Source: Planctomycetaceae bacterium (GTDB lineage Bacteria; Planctomycetota; Phycisphaerae; SM23-33). From it: 64,000 nucleotides of DNA. The DNA lies in assembly GCA_039680605.1 (NCBI GenBank), contig JBDKTA010000034.1, positions 1 to 64,000 on the forward strand. The letters are read 5' to 3'. Below are positions 50,234 to 58,640 of the stretch, piece by piece (position 1 is the first letter of the stretch; the number at the start of each line of letters is the position of its first letter). The notes beneath the pieces are model-generated. The model ran no database searches. It had not been told where the DNA came from and saw only the letters and a list, made by a program, of their open reading frames with translations. A program made the translations under genes and the position numbers.

Positions 50234-51043
50234 ATGTTGCGTGTCACGTTGCGGCATGTCGGGTTGTTCACGATCGCCTGCGGGCTGCTGATCGCCGGCG
50301 GGTGCGACGGTGAAGGGCTGATCGTCAGCCGCCAGCATCTCGACGAAGGACTGGTGATTGTTCTGCCCGGGATCGACGGCGGCGGGTTTCGGAATCTCGC
50401 CATCGCCGACGCTCTCAAAGAGCAAAACGTCCCGGCGGCGGTGGAGATCTGGGACTGGACCAGCCCGTTGGGACCGCTGTTCAACCAGACGGCGATGGAC
50501 GCCAACCGCGCCCGTGCGGCCGACCTGGCCCGGCGCATCGCCCGATATCACAAGGAATACCCCAACGGCCAGGTGTACTTGATCGGCCACAGCGGCGGAA
50601 CAGCCATTGCCGCCTGGGCGGCCGAGTGCCTCGCCGCCGAGCAGATCGCGCTGGGCGGCATTGTGATGCTCGGTTCGTCGCTGTCGCCGGGGTACGACCT
50701 GTCGACGGCCCTGCAAGCCACTCGTAGCGGCATCGTGAACTTCTACTCGCCCGGCGACGGCGTTCTGGGCGGGGCCGTCAGCATGGTCGGCACCATGGAC
50801 CGCGTCAACACCGCCGGCGCCGGCAAGGTAGGCTTCGATTCGCGCGGCGACGGCGACAAGCTCGTCCAGGTTCCCTGGACCGGCGAGATGGCAGCGGCGG
50901 GCAACTACGGCGATCACTTCTCGTGCTGCAACGGAAAGTTCATCGCCTCATATGTGGCGCCGCTGATCACGCGGTGGAACCAATCGACTTTGGCGACGGC
51001 TTCGCCGGCGCCCGTTCCACAGCCGACCGTCGCAGGACAATAA
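50234..51043 (+). CDS. Alpha/beta-hydrolase-like lipoprotein
   Basis: A 269-aa protein with a signal peptide ending in LLIAGGCDGEG, a lipobox-like site (Cys about 20). The lipase-type nucleophile elbow is in YLIGHSGGTAIAAWA (GxSxG with Ser at about 117). An oxyanion-type segment IVLPGIDGGGFRN comes earlier, and a possible catalytic His is in NYGDHFSC. GGAGG lies seven bases before the ATG. It may be a membrane-anchored esterase or a non-catalytic relative. The neighbour to the right is a family A repeat, then DHS-like. Confidence 0.8.
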   Translation: MLRVTLRHVGLFTIACGLLIAGGCDGEGLIVSRQHLDEGLVIVLPGIDGGGFRNLAIADALKEQNVPAAVEIWDWTSPLGPLFNQTAMDANRARAADLARRIARYHKEYPNGQVYLIGHSGGTAIAAWAAECLAAEQIALGGIVMLGSSLSPGYDLSTALQATRSGIVNFYSPGDGVLGGAVSMVGTMDRVNTAGAGKVGFDSRGDGDKLVQVPWTGEMAAAGNYGDHFSCCNGKFIASYVAPLITRWNQSTLATASPAPVPQPTVAGQ

Positions 51044-51062
51044 AGAAAGGAGGGCCGAACTC

Positions 51063-51150
51063 TGGAGTGCGGCGGCCCTTAGCCACCGCTTTGGCGGGTG
51101 TTCGACTGTGAGAAACTACCCAAAGCGGCAGCTAAGGCTGCCGCACTCCA
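51063..51150. repeat. Palindromic repeat, family A, copy 3
   Basis: Opens TGGAGTGCGGCGGCCCTTAG and closes GGCTGCCGCACTCCA; the left arm is slightly diverged (GCCACCGC instead of GCTGCCGC). It lies between the hydrolase and the convergent DHS-like gene, at the position of a two-way terminator. Confidence 0.88.
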
Positions 51151-51152
51151 TA

Positions 51153-52268
51153 TTATTTCGTCTTCAGCGAGGCCAGCGTGTCGCCGTCCCAAGTGTACTT
51201 GAGGCGCGGCCGCGCGGGCGCGGGGAAGCGGTCGAACGCGTACGCCGCCAGCAGCGGCAGCGAGACGCTGGGCTCGACCCAGGCCATCGCGAAGTTCGCA
51301 CGCCCGGCGATCTTGCCCCACGACTGCGCCTCGCCCAGCGTCGAGCTGGACAGGCCGCCATCGGCCGTCACGGCCGTCGTCACCTGCAGGGCATAATCGT
51401 GACCGCGGTCGAGGCCGAAGATGTAGCCCATCACGATCGAGTCATTGATGTAGTTCTTCGGCACGCCGCCGGCGACATAGATCGCCGCGGTCTTCTTACT
51501 CTGCACCACGATCTGCACCAGCTCGTAATTGTCGCGGATCGAGTTGATCGAGAAGGGCTGGCGCTTGCCCTGCTTGGCGCGATAGTACGCGTCGGTCAGG
51601 CCGATGCCGATGGACGAATCGTTGATCGCCGGGCAGAAGATCGGCACGCCCAGCTTGTGGCACTGGTAGACGATCGACTCTTCGTCGTCGAGCTTGGAGC
51701 CCAGGAAGTCCAGGTACGCGCGGCTGGAATACTCGCCCGCGGGCAGCTCGTCGCTGACGCGGCCGCACCACTTGTCGGTCTCCCAGAATTTTTCTTCGTC
51801 TACATAAGTGTCGTAGATGCGATCGATCAGCAGCGACCGCAGCTCGACGTCGTCAGCCGCCGGCGTGCCCTTGTAGTGACGGAAGCCCCGGGCCTGGTAG
51901 ATGTCCTGGTACAGAATCGCCCCGGTCGAGACGACCACGTCGACATATCCGCCGACGACCAGGTCGCGGATCACGCGCCGCAGCCCCGCGGCGATCAGCG
52001 GACCGGCCAGGCCCAGCAGCACCGTCGGGCGGGCCTTGTCTTCATACATGCCCTTGAGCACTTCGGCGCAGCGCCCGATGTTGCGGGCCTGGATCGACAT
52101 GCCGCTCATCGACTCGACCAGGTCTGCCGCACGCATCCCCTTGCCCACCTGCACCTGCTCGATGGGCTTGGCGAGGATCTTCTTTTTGGCCTTGTGCTGC
52201 GAGGACGTCAGACCCTCCACCGGCGCCTCGGCCTGGGGCTTGGACGAACTCTTCTTGCGTGACGCCAT
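51153..52268 (-). CDS. Deoxyhypusine synthase-like polyamine enzyme
   Basis: A 371-aa member of the deoxyhypusine synthase family, NAD-dependent enzymes that transfer the butylamine group of spermidine. The active-site lysine loop is AAIYVAGGVPKNYINDSI, which is GGVPKHH in eukaryotic DHS. The N-terminus is a basic tail (ASRKKSSSKPQAE). Further segments are VVSTGAILYQDIYQARG and VPIFCPAINDSSIGIG. Bacteria have no eIF5A, so bacterial homologues act in polyamine synthesis (for example homospermidine synthase-like). It is 19 bases downstream of the pyruvoyl arginine decarboxylase on the same strand. AAGGG precedes the ATG. The exact reaction is inferred. Confidence 0.88.
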   Translation of the reverse strand: MASRKKSSSKPQAEAPVEGLTSSQHKAKKKILAKPIEQVQVGKGMRAADLVESMSGMSIQARNIGRCAEVLKGMYEDKARPTVLLGLAGPLIAAGLRRVIRDLVVGGYVDVVVSTGAILYQDIYQARGFRHYKGTPAADDVELRSLLIDRIYDTYVDEEKFWETDKWCGRVSDELPAGEYSSRAYLDFLGSKLDDEESIVYQCHKLGVPIFCPAINDSSIGIGLTDAYYRAKQGKRQPFSINSIRDNYELVQIVVQSKKTAAIYVAGGVPKNYINDSIVMGYIFGLDRGHDYALQVTTAVTADGGLSSSTLGEAQSWGKIAGRANFAMAWVEPSVSLPLLAAYAFDRFPAPARPRLKYTWDGDTLASLKTK

Positions 52269-52287
52269 GAGCGTGAGCCCTTTCTGC

Positions 52288-52839
52288 CTACAGGATGAAT
52301 ACCGCCGCGGCCAGCACCGTCGTCCAGAGACGGTCTTCGCCGCCCTCTGCCGTCTCGACACTGTACTGCGAACGCACGATCTTGCCCGACATCTTGTAGA
52401 TTTCGCGGCGTTTGTCGTATCCGGTTTCCGGGTCGAACTCGATGCCCAGCGTGGTGGCCAGCATGGTCGCAGCCATATCCTCGACGAGGTCGGCCATTTC
52501 TTTCTTGCGCATGCCCGCGCAATGGTGTTCGCTGATGTAGCCGTAGTGGTCGCGGTTGGCCGGTTGGGCCAGCCCGACGCCGGCGCCGATCAGGCGCGAG
52601 GGCTCATTGGTCGATTCCTCGGACAGCACCACAAAGGCCACCTGTCCGGGCACCAGTTGGGAGACGCCCTTGGCCTTGGTGATGATCTGGCATCGCGGCG
52701 GCAGGATGCTCGAGACTCGCACCAGGTTGCACTCGGCGATCCCCGCGTCGCGAAGCGCCAGCTCGAAGCTCTGCAGCTTGTTGCGATGTTTGCCCGTGCC
52801 TTTAGTGAAGAACACTCGTTTCGGTACCAGGAGGCTCAT
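52288..52839 (-). CDS. pdaD: Pyruvoyl-dependent arginine decarboxylase
   Basis: Converts arginine to agmatine. 183 aa. The autocleavage site that yields the pyruvoyl group is in NLVRVSSILPPRCQI (Ser-Ser pair, about residues 43-44). The N-terminal LVPKRVFFTKGTGKHRNKLQ and the GAGVGLAQPANRDHYGYISE segment with the catalytic Glu are typical. It is upstream of the DHS-like gene in one operon, and agmatinase lies 2.2 kb away. Together they can make putrescine and larger polyamines. Confidence 0.94.
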   Translation of the reverse strand: MSLLVPKRVFFTKGTGKHRNKLQSFELALRDAGIAECNLVRVSSILPPRCQIITKAKGVSQLVPGQVAFVVLSEESTNEPSRLIGAGVGLAQPANRDHYGYISEHHCAGMRKKEMADLVEDMAATMLATTLGIEFDPETGYDKRREIYKMSGKIVRSQYSVETAEGGEDRLWTTVLAAAVFIL

Positions 52840-53007
52840 TGATGAGGTCTCCCTTCTGTTTGTGGACCGGTGCGTTGGCCGGTCCGGTGACTTTTCTGAC
52901 CCATTACAGCCCGTTTCGATTCATTAGTACGCCGTATCCATCGAACGGTTGGCGGATTGTAAAGCAGATATCCCCGCCCTACAACACCGTGCGCAAAATC
53001 CTGTTGT
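52840..53007. other. Intergenic stretch upstream of pdaD
   Basis: Together with the hairpin cluster at 53008-53165 this makes a 330-base gap without a gene. It should hold the pdaD promoter on the minus strand, but I found no convincing -35/-10 pair or riboswitch. Confidence 0.4.
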
Positions 53008-53165
53008 GTGGCACGGGCGTCCCGCCCGTGCTCTTTCTGTGTGGCATGGGCGTCCCGCTCATGCTCCCCGTCCCTGAACAGTCAGGGACACGCACAACGG
53101 AGTTGTGCGTGGCACCCATCGGCCCGTGCCCTTCTTCTCTGCATGGGAGAGACGCCCACGCCCAC
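53008..53165. repeat. Cluster of short GC-rich hairpins, family E and relatives
   Basis: At least four hairpins follow each other: GTGGCACGGGCGTCCCGCCC (53008-53031), the variant starting GTGGCATGGGCGTCCCGCTC (53041-53064), GTCCCTGA with TCAGGGAC (53070-53090) and CGCACAA with TTGTGCG (53091-53110). The right part (to 53165) complements the left loosely. A single copy is at 56095-56118 and a related one at 48048-48074. It stands before the stop of the esterase gene. Confidence 0.8.
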
Positions 53166-53169
53166 AAAA

Positions 53170-54348
53170 CTATTTCTTGCGAGTTTTGGCCGCGGCCTTG
53201 GCAAGGAACGAGCACAGCGGCATATCCGCCTTGTCGGTCAGCGTGCAGACCGGCTGAATGCCCAGGCCGTACGCCACCTGTACGTCGCTCTCAGGTTCGC
53301 GGCTGAGCAGCAGCGAAATGCTGTCATCGTCGTGCGCGGCGGCCTCGACCACGATCACCGGGTTGCGAAGCTCAGGCCGCGGGAACCGCACCACAAAGCC
53401 CGGGATATTGTGCCTGACGCTCCAGCCGCCGCTGACGCCGTCAAATCGCAAACGCAGGGCATTGCGCCCTCCGACGGCCGTGACCATCGGCTCGATACGC
53501 TTGACGACTGGACCGCCGGCGATATTGGGCAGTTCCGTCAGCTTCAGCGCCAGCCGCGCCATGCGTTTACCCAGGCGGATCAGTCCCGGCGTGTCGATGT
53601 GGATGATGTCGGCCATCGAAAGATCGACCGACGTGGTGACCGCCGTGTGCGGTACGCGTCGCGGCAGGGTGCCCAGCGCCTCGCGCACCAGGTCCCAGCT
53701 ATGCCAGTTGCCCTCGCGGCCGGGGCTCTCCAGGACGCGCCCGATCTGCACCGCCACCACCGGCAGGCGGGGCATCTTCAGATCCTTGCGGACCGCCGCG
53801 ATCCATGCATCGAACCGATCCGCGTATGTGCGGGCCTGGTCTGCCGAGGTCGCGTCGGAGCAGCCTTGATACCACAGAATCCCGCGCAGGTTTCCGCCAG
53901 CCTTGGCGATGCGCTGCAGCATCGCGCCGTAGAGGCTGTGCCCGCCCTTGTTCTTCAGCGCCGGGCTCCACTGGTCCAGGCTCGTGCCGCCGTGGGCGCA
54001 GGCGATCAGCCCGATAGGCCTGCCCAGCGCATCGGCCATCGCCTTGCCGAAAGACATGCCCAGCCCCGCGCCGCTCTTGCGATTGCGGTCTTCCTCTTCG
54101 GCGAGTTGCTTATTGGTCATCTTCTTCTGGTGCGGCGCCACCCACGGGCGGATCATCTCGTAGTGTACCGGCGTGAAGCTTTCCCAGAAGCGGTGCAGCG
54201 GCTCGGCCGCCACTTCCCACTTGCCCGCGCTGGTGAAGTTCCAGACGCGCTCGTCGGGCTGCTCGCACCCGTCGAGCCATCCGCAGCCCTGCATGTTCGA
54301 CTGCCCAGCCAGAACCCAAACGTCAATGTCCTTCGGTCGCTTTGCCAC
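53170..54348 (-). CDS. Sialate O-acetylesterase-like carbohydrate esterase (SASA domain)
   Basis: A 392-aa protein of the SASA family (PF03629, SGNH-type hydrolase). The nucleophile Ser is in WVLAGQSNMQGCG, followed by LIACAHGGTSLDQW, ILWYQGCSDATS, and the His in ADIIHIDTPGLIRLG. Family members deacetylate sialic acid or xylan oligosaccharides. No clear signal peptide is present. The start is the GTG at 54348, seven bases after AGGAG; the upstream frame adds only seven residues. The C-terminal beta-rich domain (about 300-392) may bind sugar. Positioned after a palindrome cluster. Confidence 0.85.
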   Translation of the reverse strand: MAKRPKDIDVWVLAGQSNMQGCGWLDGCEQPDERVWNFTSAGKWEVAAEPLHRFWESFTPVHYEMIRPWVAPHQKKMTNKQLAEEEDRNRKSGAGLGMSFGKAMADALGRPIGLIACAHGGTSLDQWSPALKNKGGHSLYGAMLQRIAKAGGNLRGILWYQGCSDATSADQARTYADRFDAWIAAVRKDLKMPRLPVVAVQIGRVLESPGREGNWHSWDLVREALGTLPRRVPHTAVTTSVDLSMADIIHIDTPGLIRLGKRMARLALKLTELPNIAGGPVVKRIEPMVTAVGGRNALRLRFDGVSGGWSVRHNIPGFVVRFPRPELRNPVIVVEAAAHDDDSISLLLSREPESDVQVAYGLGIQPVCTLTDKADMPLCSFLAKAAAKTRKK

Positions 54349-54400
54349 AAGATCGCTCCTAAGTAGCACGGGCTCACCCGCAAGATTTTTTGCCAGGGGG

Positions 54401-54979
54401 TTATTGTCCCTTCAGTCCCAGCGCCTCTGCCGCGCCGCGCATCGCGGCGATCACGTCGGCGATCAGTTCATCCACGCCCACGCCCATCATCGCGGCGCCT
54501 TTCTCGATCACGCTGCGGTCCACCCCGGCGGCGAAGTTCTTTTCCTTCCACTTCTTCTTCACCGACTTGACCTCCAGGTCCAGGATGCTCTTGCTGGGGC
54601 GCACCAAGGCTGAGGCCGAAACCAGGCCGGTCAGTTCATCCACGGCGAAGAGCGTCTTCTCCATGTCGGTCAGCGGCTCGACGTCGCTGCACGCGCCCCA
54701 CCCGTGCGAGACTGCGGCGCGAATCCACTCCGCCGGCCAGTCCCGCTGCTGGAGAATCTCGCGGGTCTTGCTGCAATGCTCTTGGGGGAACTGCTCGAAG
54801 TCCAGGTCGTGAATGAGCCCGACGATGCCCCACTGCTCCTCCTCGCCGCCGCGCTTGGCTGCCAGGTGGCGCATCACCGCCTCGACGGCCAGGGCGTGTT
54901 TGATCGCCTTGTCGGTTTTGTTGAACTGGCACAGCAGGGCAAAGGCATCGTCTCGCGTGGGCCTCACGGATGTCTCCAT
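54401..54979 (-). CDS. HD-domain phosphohydrolase-like protein
   Basis: A 192-aa HD-domain protein. His in AIKHALAVEAVMRHLA and the paired HD in GLIHDLDFEQFPQEH give the metal-binding set, with a later Asp in MEKTLFAVDELTGLVSA. Such proteins hydrolyse nucleotides or phosphomonoesters. The C-terminus (VKKKWKEKNFAAGVDRS) is basic. It belongs to the group annotated as HDIG-type hydrolases; the substrate is unknown. It lies 50 bases from the esterase gene in the same orientation and may share its promoter. Confidence 0.87.
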   Translation of the reverse strand: METSVRPTRDDAFALLCQFNKTDKAIKHALAVEAVMRHLAAKRGGEEEQWGIVGLIHDLDFEQFPQEHCSKTREILQQRDWPAEWIRAAVSHGWGACSDVEPLTDMEKTLFAVDELTGLVSASALVRPSKSILDLEVKSVKKKWKEKNFAAGVDRSVIEKGAAMMGVGVDELIADVIAAMRGAAEALGLKGQ

Positions 54980-55163
54980 TACCCCCCGGGCATAGCGCCG
55001 CGTCTGGTTCCGTCGTCGCGGGGGGTGGCAAATATGCTATCCGCGCCTGGCCCGGGGTGCAACACGCACAAGTATCGATCGGCGAATTTGCCTTGGCGAT
55101 TCTGAATCGTATGGTTCGTTCGGAAGACAGTGAGGACAACGCCCAGCCGCCGGCGTGACGGCA

Positions 55164-55242
55164 GGGCGCAACCGGAGAAGAACAGGAGTGTCGCCGCCCG
55201 ACGGCTCGCGGGCGGCGAGGAGGGATTTCGAGCCCGTTGCCC
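55164..55242 (+). promoter_or_regulatory. Structured leader before the PEP-CTERM gene
   Basis: A 9-bp hairpin (CGCCGCCCG 55192-55200, CGGGCGGCG 55209-55217) lies inside a longer-range pairing between GGGCGCAAC (55164-55172) and GTTGCCC (55236-55242), which abuts the AGGAGG ribosome site. It could control access to that site. No known riboswitch class was matched. Confidence 0.4.
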
Positions 55243-55252
55243 AGGAGGCAAT

Positions 55253-56005
55253 ATGAAGAACTTCGCTATCCTTGTGACGTGCGGCCTGATGGGTCTGATG
55301 GTTTCCTCCGCCGACGCCAGCGTGATGCTGACGGCCTCGGGCTATTCCGCCACCGGCGATGAGGTCGCCTTCACGGCGGAGGTTTCCATTTCCGGCGACA
55401 TCCTGACGGTGCAACTGTCGAACAATTCGCCCGTGGCCAGCAACAGCCGAGATGACGTGCTGAGCAGCTTCTACTTCGACATCCTCAACAGCGCCGGCCT
55501 GCGACCGAGCCTCAACTATGTCAGCGCCACCGGCGACGTGTGGATGACCAGCCGCAATTCCGCTGACGTGCTGCAGACTGCCGACGCCAACCTGCTGGCC
55601 GACAGCAGTGGCGACAATACCTGGCAGTACAAGACAATGAATGCGGCCCTGATGCCCTTCTACGGGTTCGGCATCGGCACAGTGGGCAACAGCGGCCTGG
55701 GCGTCAACGGCTTCTCCGGCAATGTCGTCGACGGCGTCGACTACTCGATCTACACCGGCGAAGTCCTGACGCAAAGCCTCAACGGCCTGCTGCTGGTCCG
55801 AGGCGGCGCCACCTTCACCTTCTCCGGCGCCACGGGCTTCAGCGACAGCGACATCAAGACCTCGGCCATCTTCGGCCTGGGCACCGGTCCCGACAGCCTG
55901 ATCACCGGCGGCGGCACCAACAACATTCCCGAGCCCGCCACGGCAGCGATGCTGGTTCTGGGCGGAGTCGTCGCTCTGGCCCGTCAACGCCGGATGACCG
56001 TCTGA
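55253..56005 (+). CDS. PEP-CTERM sorting-domain protein
   Basis: A 250-aa exported protein. The signal peptide is at residues 1-22 (ILVTCGLMGLMVSSADA). The C-terminal 25 residues are the PEP-CTERM signal: NIPEPATAAMLVLGG, a hydrophobic helix and RQRR-type basic end, which exosortase would process. The middle is Ser/Thr/Gly-rich and beta-predicted (TVGNSGLGVNGFSGNVVDG). It probably goes to the cell surface or the extracellular matrix. AGGAGG precedes the ATG by four bases. No exosortase gene is in the window. The leader can form a strong hairpin (see 55164-55242). Confidence 0.92.
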   Translation: MKNFAILVTCGLMGLMVSSADASVMLTASGYSATGDEVAFTAEVSISGDILTVQLSNNSPVASNSRDDVLSSFYFDILNSAGLRPSLNYVSATGDVWMTSRNSADVLQTADANLLADSSGDNTWQYKTMNAALMPFYGFGIGTVGNSGLGVNGFSGNVVDGVDYSIYTGEVLTQSLNGLLLVRGGATFTFSGATGFSDSDIKTSAIFGLGTGPDSLITGGGTNNIPEPATAAMLVLGGVVALARQRRMTV

Positions 56006-56094
56006 TTCGTTCCGCGCAGACGACCATCCTCCAGCGGGCGGCCCTGAAAAGCCGCCCGCTGCTTTGCGCGCCGAAACATGGCATAATCACACTC

Positions 56095-56118
56095 GTGGCA
56101 CGGGCGTCTCGCCCGTGC
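56095..56118. repeat. Family E hairpin, single copy
   Basis: GTGGCACGGGCGTCTCGCCC followed by GTGC: arms GCACGGGCG and CGCCCGTGC with a short loop. It lies 17 bases before the chosen start of the URO-D gene. Confidence 0.82.
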
Positions 56119-56135
56119 ATTCCGGAGCCGTGCCG

Positions 56136-57113
56136 ATGAACCGCAGGGACAATCTGTATCGTGCCATCACGCGCAATGGACCGCGCTGGGTCCCCTGCGG
56201 ATACGAAGCCGCACAGTGGATCGGCTCGCCCGTGGTCGAACGCCCCGGCCACGCCGGGCCCGACAGCTTCGGCTGCCGGTGGAGTCTTGAGCCCGACGCC
56301 CACGGCGGGACGTTTCCCGCACACGACGGCTTTCCGCTCAAGGAGGGGCTCAACCACTGGCAGGATCACCTCGCCATCCCCGACCTCCACGCGATCGACT
56401 GGAGCGGCGTGGCCTCAGCGGCGGCCGCCGTCGACCGAAAGGAACTGCTGATCGTGGGCTGCGTCGAGTTCGGACTCTTCGAGCGATCGTACCTGCTGCT
56501 GGGGATGGAAGAGGCGCTGGTGTGCTATCTCACGCGTCCGCGGGAAATGTCTGACATGCTCGCGGCCATCGCCGATTACAAGATCGAGTTGATCCGCAAG
56601 TTACACTCGGTCGCCGCCCTGGACGTGCTGTGGTTCGGCGACGACTGGGGCACGCAGCGCGGGCTGTTCATTCCGCCGCCGGCCTGGCGGGCCGTCATCA
56701 AGCCCCACCAGAAGCGAATCTACGACGCCATCCACGACCTGGGCATTTTGATCGATCAGCATTCCTGCGGGCACATCGAGGCCGTCTTCGCCGACATGGT
56801 CGAGATCGGGGCGGACATGTGGAACCCCTGCCAGCCCTGCAACGACCTGACCGCCCTGAAGCGCCGCTTCGGGCGCCAGATCAGCTTCCACGGCGGCATC
56901 GACAGCCAGTTCGTCCTCAGCCGCTCCGGCGTGACGCCCGACCAGGTCCGCGCCGAGGTCCGCAAGCGAATCGCCGACTTGGCGCCCGGCGGCGGATACC
57001 TCGCCGCCCCGAGCCACTGCGTACCCTACGACCCCGCCCTCGTAGCCGCCATGACCGAAGAAATCCAATCGTTCGGCCGAGCCATCTATGCCAGCCCCGG
57101 CGACCATTCATAG
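56136..57113 (+). CDS. Uroporphyrinogen decarboxylase-family protein (methyltransferase-like), third
   Basis: A 325-aa protein, shorter than the other two. The N-terminus MNRRDNLYRAITRNGPRWVP matches the entry helix of the family. Later segments are LDVLWFGDDWGTQRGLFIPP, LIDQHSCGHIEAVFADMVEIG (His-x-Cys-Gly-His, a likely metal site of corrinoid methyltransferase-like members) and GGGYLAAPSHCVPYDP near the end. GGAG precedes ATG 56136 by about nine bases; an upstream frame starts inside a family E repeat. Likely a methyl-group or decarboxylation enzyme, by family only. Confidence 0.82.
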   Translation: MNRRDNLYRAITRNGPRWVPCGYEAAQWIGSPVVERPGHAGPDSFGCRWSLEPDAHGGTFPAHDGFPLKEGLNHWQDHLAIPDLHAIDWSGVASAAAAVDRKELLIVGCVEFGLFERSYLLLGMEEALVCYLTRPREMSDMLAAIADYKIELIRKLHSVAALDVLWFGDDWGTQRGLFIPPPAWRAVIKPHQKRIYDAIHDLGILIDQHSCGHIEAVFADMVEIGADMWNPCQPCNDLTALKRRFGRQISFHGGIDSQFVLSRSGVTPDQVRAEVRKRIADLAPGGGYLAAPSHCVPYDPALVAAMTEEIQSFGRAIYASPGDHS

Positions 57114-57185
57114 GCATCAACATCCGACGCGCGGCTGGCCATCATAGAACAACAATGCCAGTCGTCATGCCACACCCCCGGTTCC

Positions 57186-58385
57186 CTATTCCTTTTCCCC
57201 CACCGGTTTGATGAGGCTTTCGATGCGCCCTTCCTGGAGGATCGGGAGGTACCGGTTGGGGATCGCCAGCGTGAAACAGCCGATGGCCGTCCCGTAAAGC
57301 TGGGCCTCCTTGTCGCGCATGCCCCAGAGGCTGGTGAGCCAGGCGCCGTTCTGCTGGGGATTGTTCGGCTCAACTTTCTGTCGCTTGACCAGCTCGTTGC
57401 GCAGGATCGTATAGCAGATTTTCCAGTCGTCGCCGCCTCGCTGATAGATCGCCTGGCTGAGGTAGTACAGCGTGTAGGCGTCGAAGGGCACGTGGTTGGG
57501 CTCGATGGCGTAGCTGCGGGTTTTCTTCGACAGGCGGTACTGGTCGTTGAACACCTTCTCGCCGGCCTGCACCGTCTTGCGGATGTACTGCATCGATGTC
57601 CCGATGCGCCAGTCGTCATACTGGCCGAACTCCTGCAGGCACACCACCCCGATGGACGTCATCGTGATGCCCGCGCGGGCCAGGTTGCCGTTGGGCTGGT
57701 AGGTAAACATCCCCGCCCGGCGCTTGATCTGCTCCAGCGGTTCCTCCCGCCGGTGCCCGCCCTCGGGCACGTAGTGGCGCCGCACGTACGCCAGCGCACG
57801 CTCGATGGACCTGGAGTCGACCTTGAACCCGCAGTCCATGGCGCTGCGCAAGGCTTTGGCCTGCATCACCGTCAGCGACAGGTCGTGACCCTCGGGTTTC
57901 GAGATCGCCACGTAGTCCCACCCGCCGTCGGAGCACTGGCTGTCCTGGATCAACCGCAGCGCCCGGTCCAGCACGCGCCCCACGCGCTTGTCGCCGGTCA
58001 TGCCGTAAAGCTGACCGAGCACGAACGTCGCCAGTCCGTGGTTGTACATATCGTGGCCGCGAACGGCGATGTTCAGCAGGCCCGAGGGCTTGGCGTTGTT
58101 GAGGATGTAGTCCATCGCCATCTGCGAATTGTGCCCGTACTTGCCCCGCCCGGGCAGGTGCCCCGCCGAGAGGTACGCCAGCAGCCCCATGCTCACCAGA
58201 CCGAGATTTTCATTGTCCCAGTTGCCCTTGGCGCCCTGGTTTCTGGCCAGCCACTCGATGCCGCGTTCGAGGGCGGCTTTGCTTTCGGGCGTGACCTCCC
58301 AGGCGTTGCTCTGGGCCTGGGCGGCCGCGGGCAGCACCAGCAGCAGCGCCAGCGCGGCAGATACGATCGGCGAGATTCTTTTCAT
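57186..58385 (-). CDS. Secreted terpene-cyclase/prenyltransferase-like alpha-toroid protein
   Basis: A 399-aa protein with a signal peptide (MKRISPIVSAALALLLVLPA, cleavage near AQAQS). The rest carries squalene-hopene-cyclase/prenyltransferase-type alpha-alpha repeats: IEWLARNQGAKGNWD, RALRLIQDSQCSDGGWDY, ALAYVRRHYVPEGG, AYTLYYLSQAIYQRGGDDW (QW-like motifs). The catalytic DxDD motif of squalene-hopene cyclase is not seen, so it is more likely a binding or structural member than a cyclase. GGAG lies about six bases before the ATG. It is divergent from the HtrA gene across a family A repeat. Confidence 0.82.
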   Translation of the reverse strand: MKRISPIVSAALALLLVLPAAAQAQSNAWEVTPESKAALERGIEWLARNQGAKGNWDNENLGLVSMGLLAYLSAGHLPGRGKYGHNSQMAMDYILNNAKPSGLLNIAVRGHDMYNHGLATFVLGQLYGMTGDKRVGRVLDRALRLIQDSQCSDGGWDYVAISKPEGHDLSLTVMQAKALRSAMDCGFKVDSRSIERALAYVRRHYVPEGGHRREEPLEQIKRRAGMFTYQPNGNLARAGITMTSIGVVCLQEFGQYDDWRIGTSMQYIRKTVQAGEKVFNDQYRLSKKTRSYAIEPNHVPFDAYTLYYLSQAIYQRGGDDWKICYTILRNELVKRQKVEPNNPQQNGAWLTSLWGMRDKEAQLYGTAIGCFTLAIPNRYLPILQEGRIESLIKPVGEKE

Positions 58386-58456
58386 GCGGACTCCGGCCCC
58401 TTTGGGGCGGCAATGATATTGTAACACCGTCGCGTCGGCGCGGGTCCGCGGCAATA

Positions 58457-58558
58457 TGGAGTGCGGCAGCCCTAGCTGCCGCTTTAAGAGTTGTCGCGAC
58501 ATTAAGGGACTGCGACGCGGGAAGCGGCCAAAGCGGCAGCTAAGGCTGCCGCACTCCA
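58457..58558. repeat. Palindromic repeat, family A, copy 4
   Basis: Left TGGAGTGCGGCAGCCCTAGC and right GCTAAGGCTGCCGCACTCCA. This copy has the longest centre (about 45 bases). It lies in the divergent gap between the terpene-cyclase-like and protease genes, so it is not a terminator for either. Confidence 0.88.
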
Positions 58559-58640
58559 CATGGGCGTGCCGGCTGCGTGAATAGAATACCTGTGAACACC
58601 GCAACGGGGGCACTCACTACAACGCCGGGGGGAGGCTGTA

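Noticed and set aside
55164-55252. Cyclic-di-GMP or other known riboswitch
   Set aside because: The conserved core bases of GEMM-I could not be found; kept only as an unassigned structured leader.
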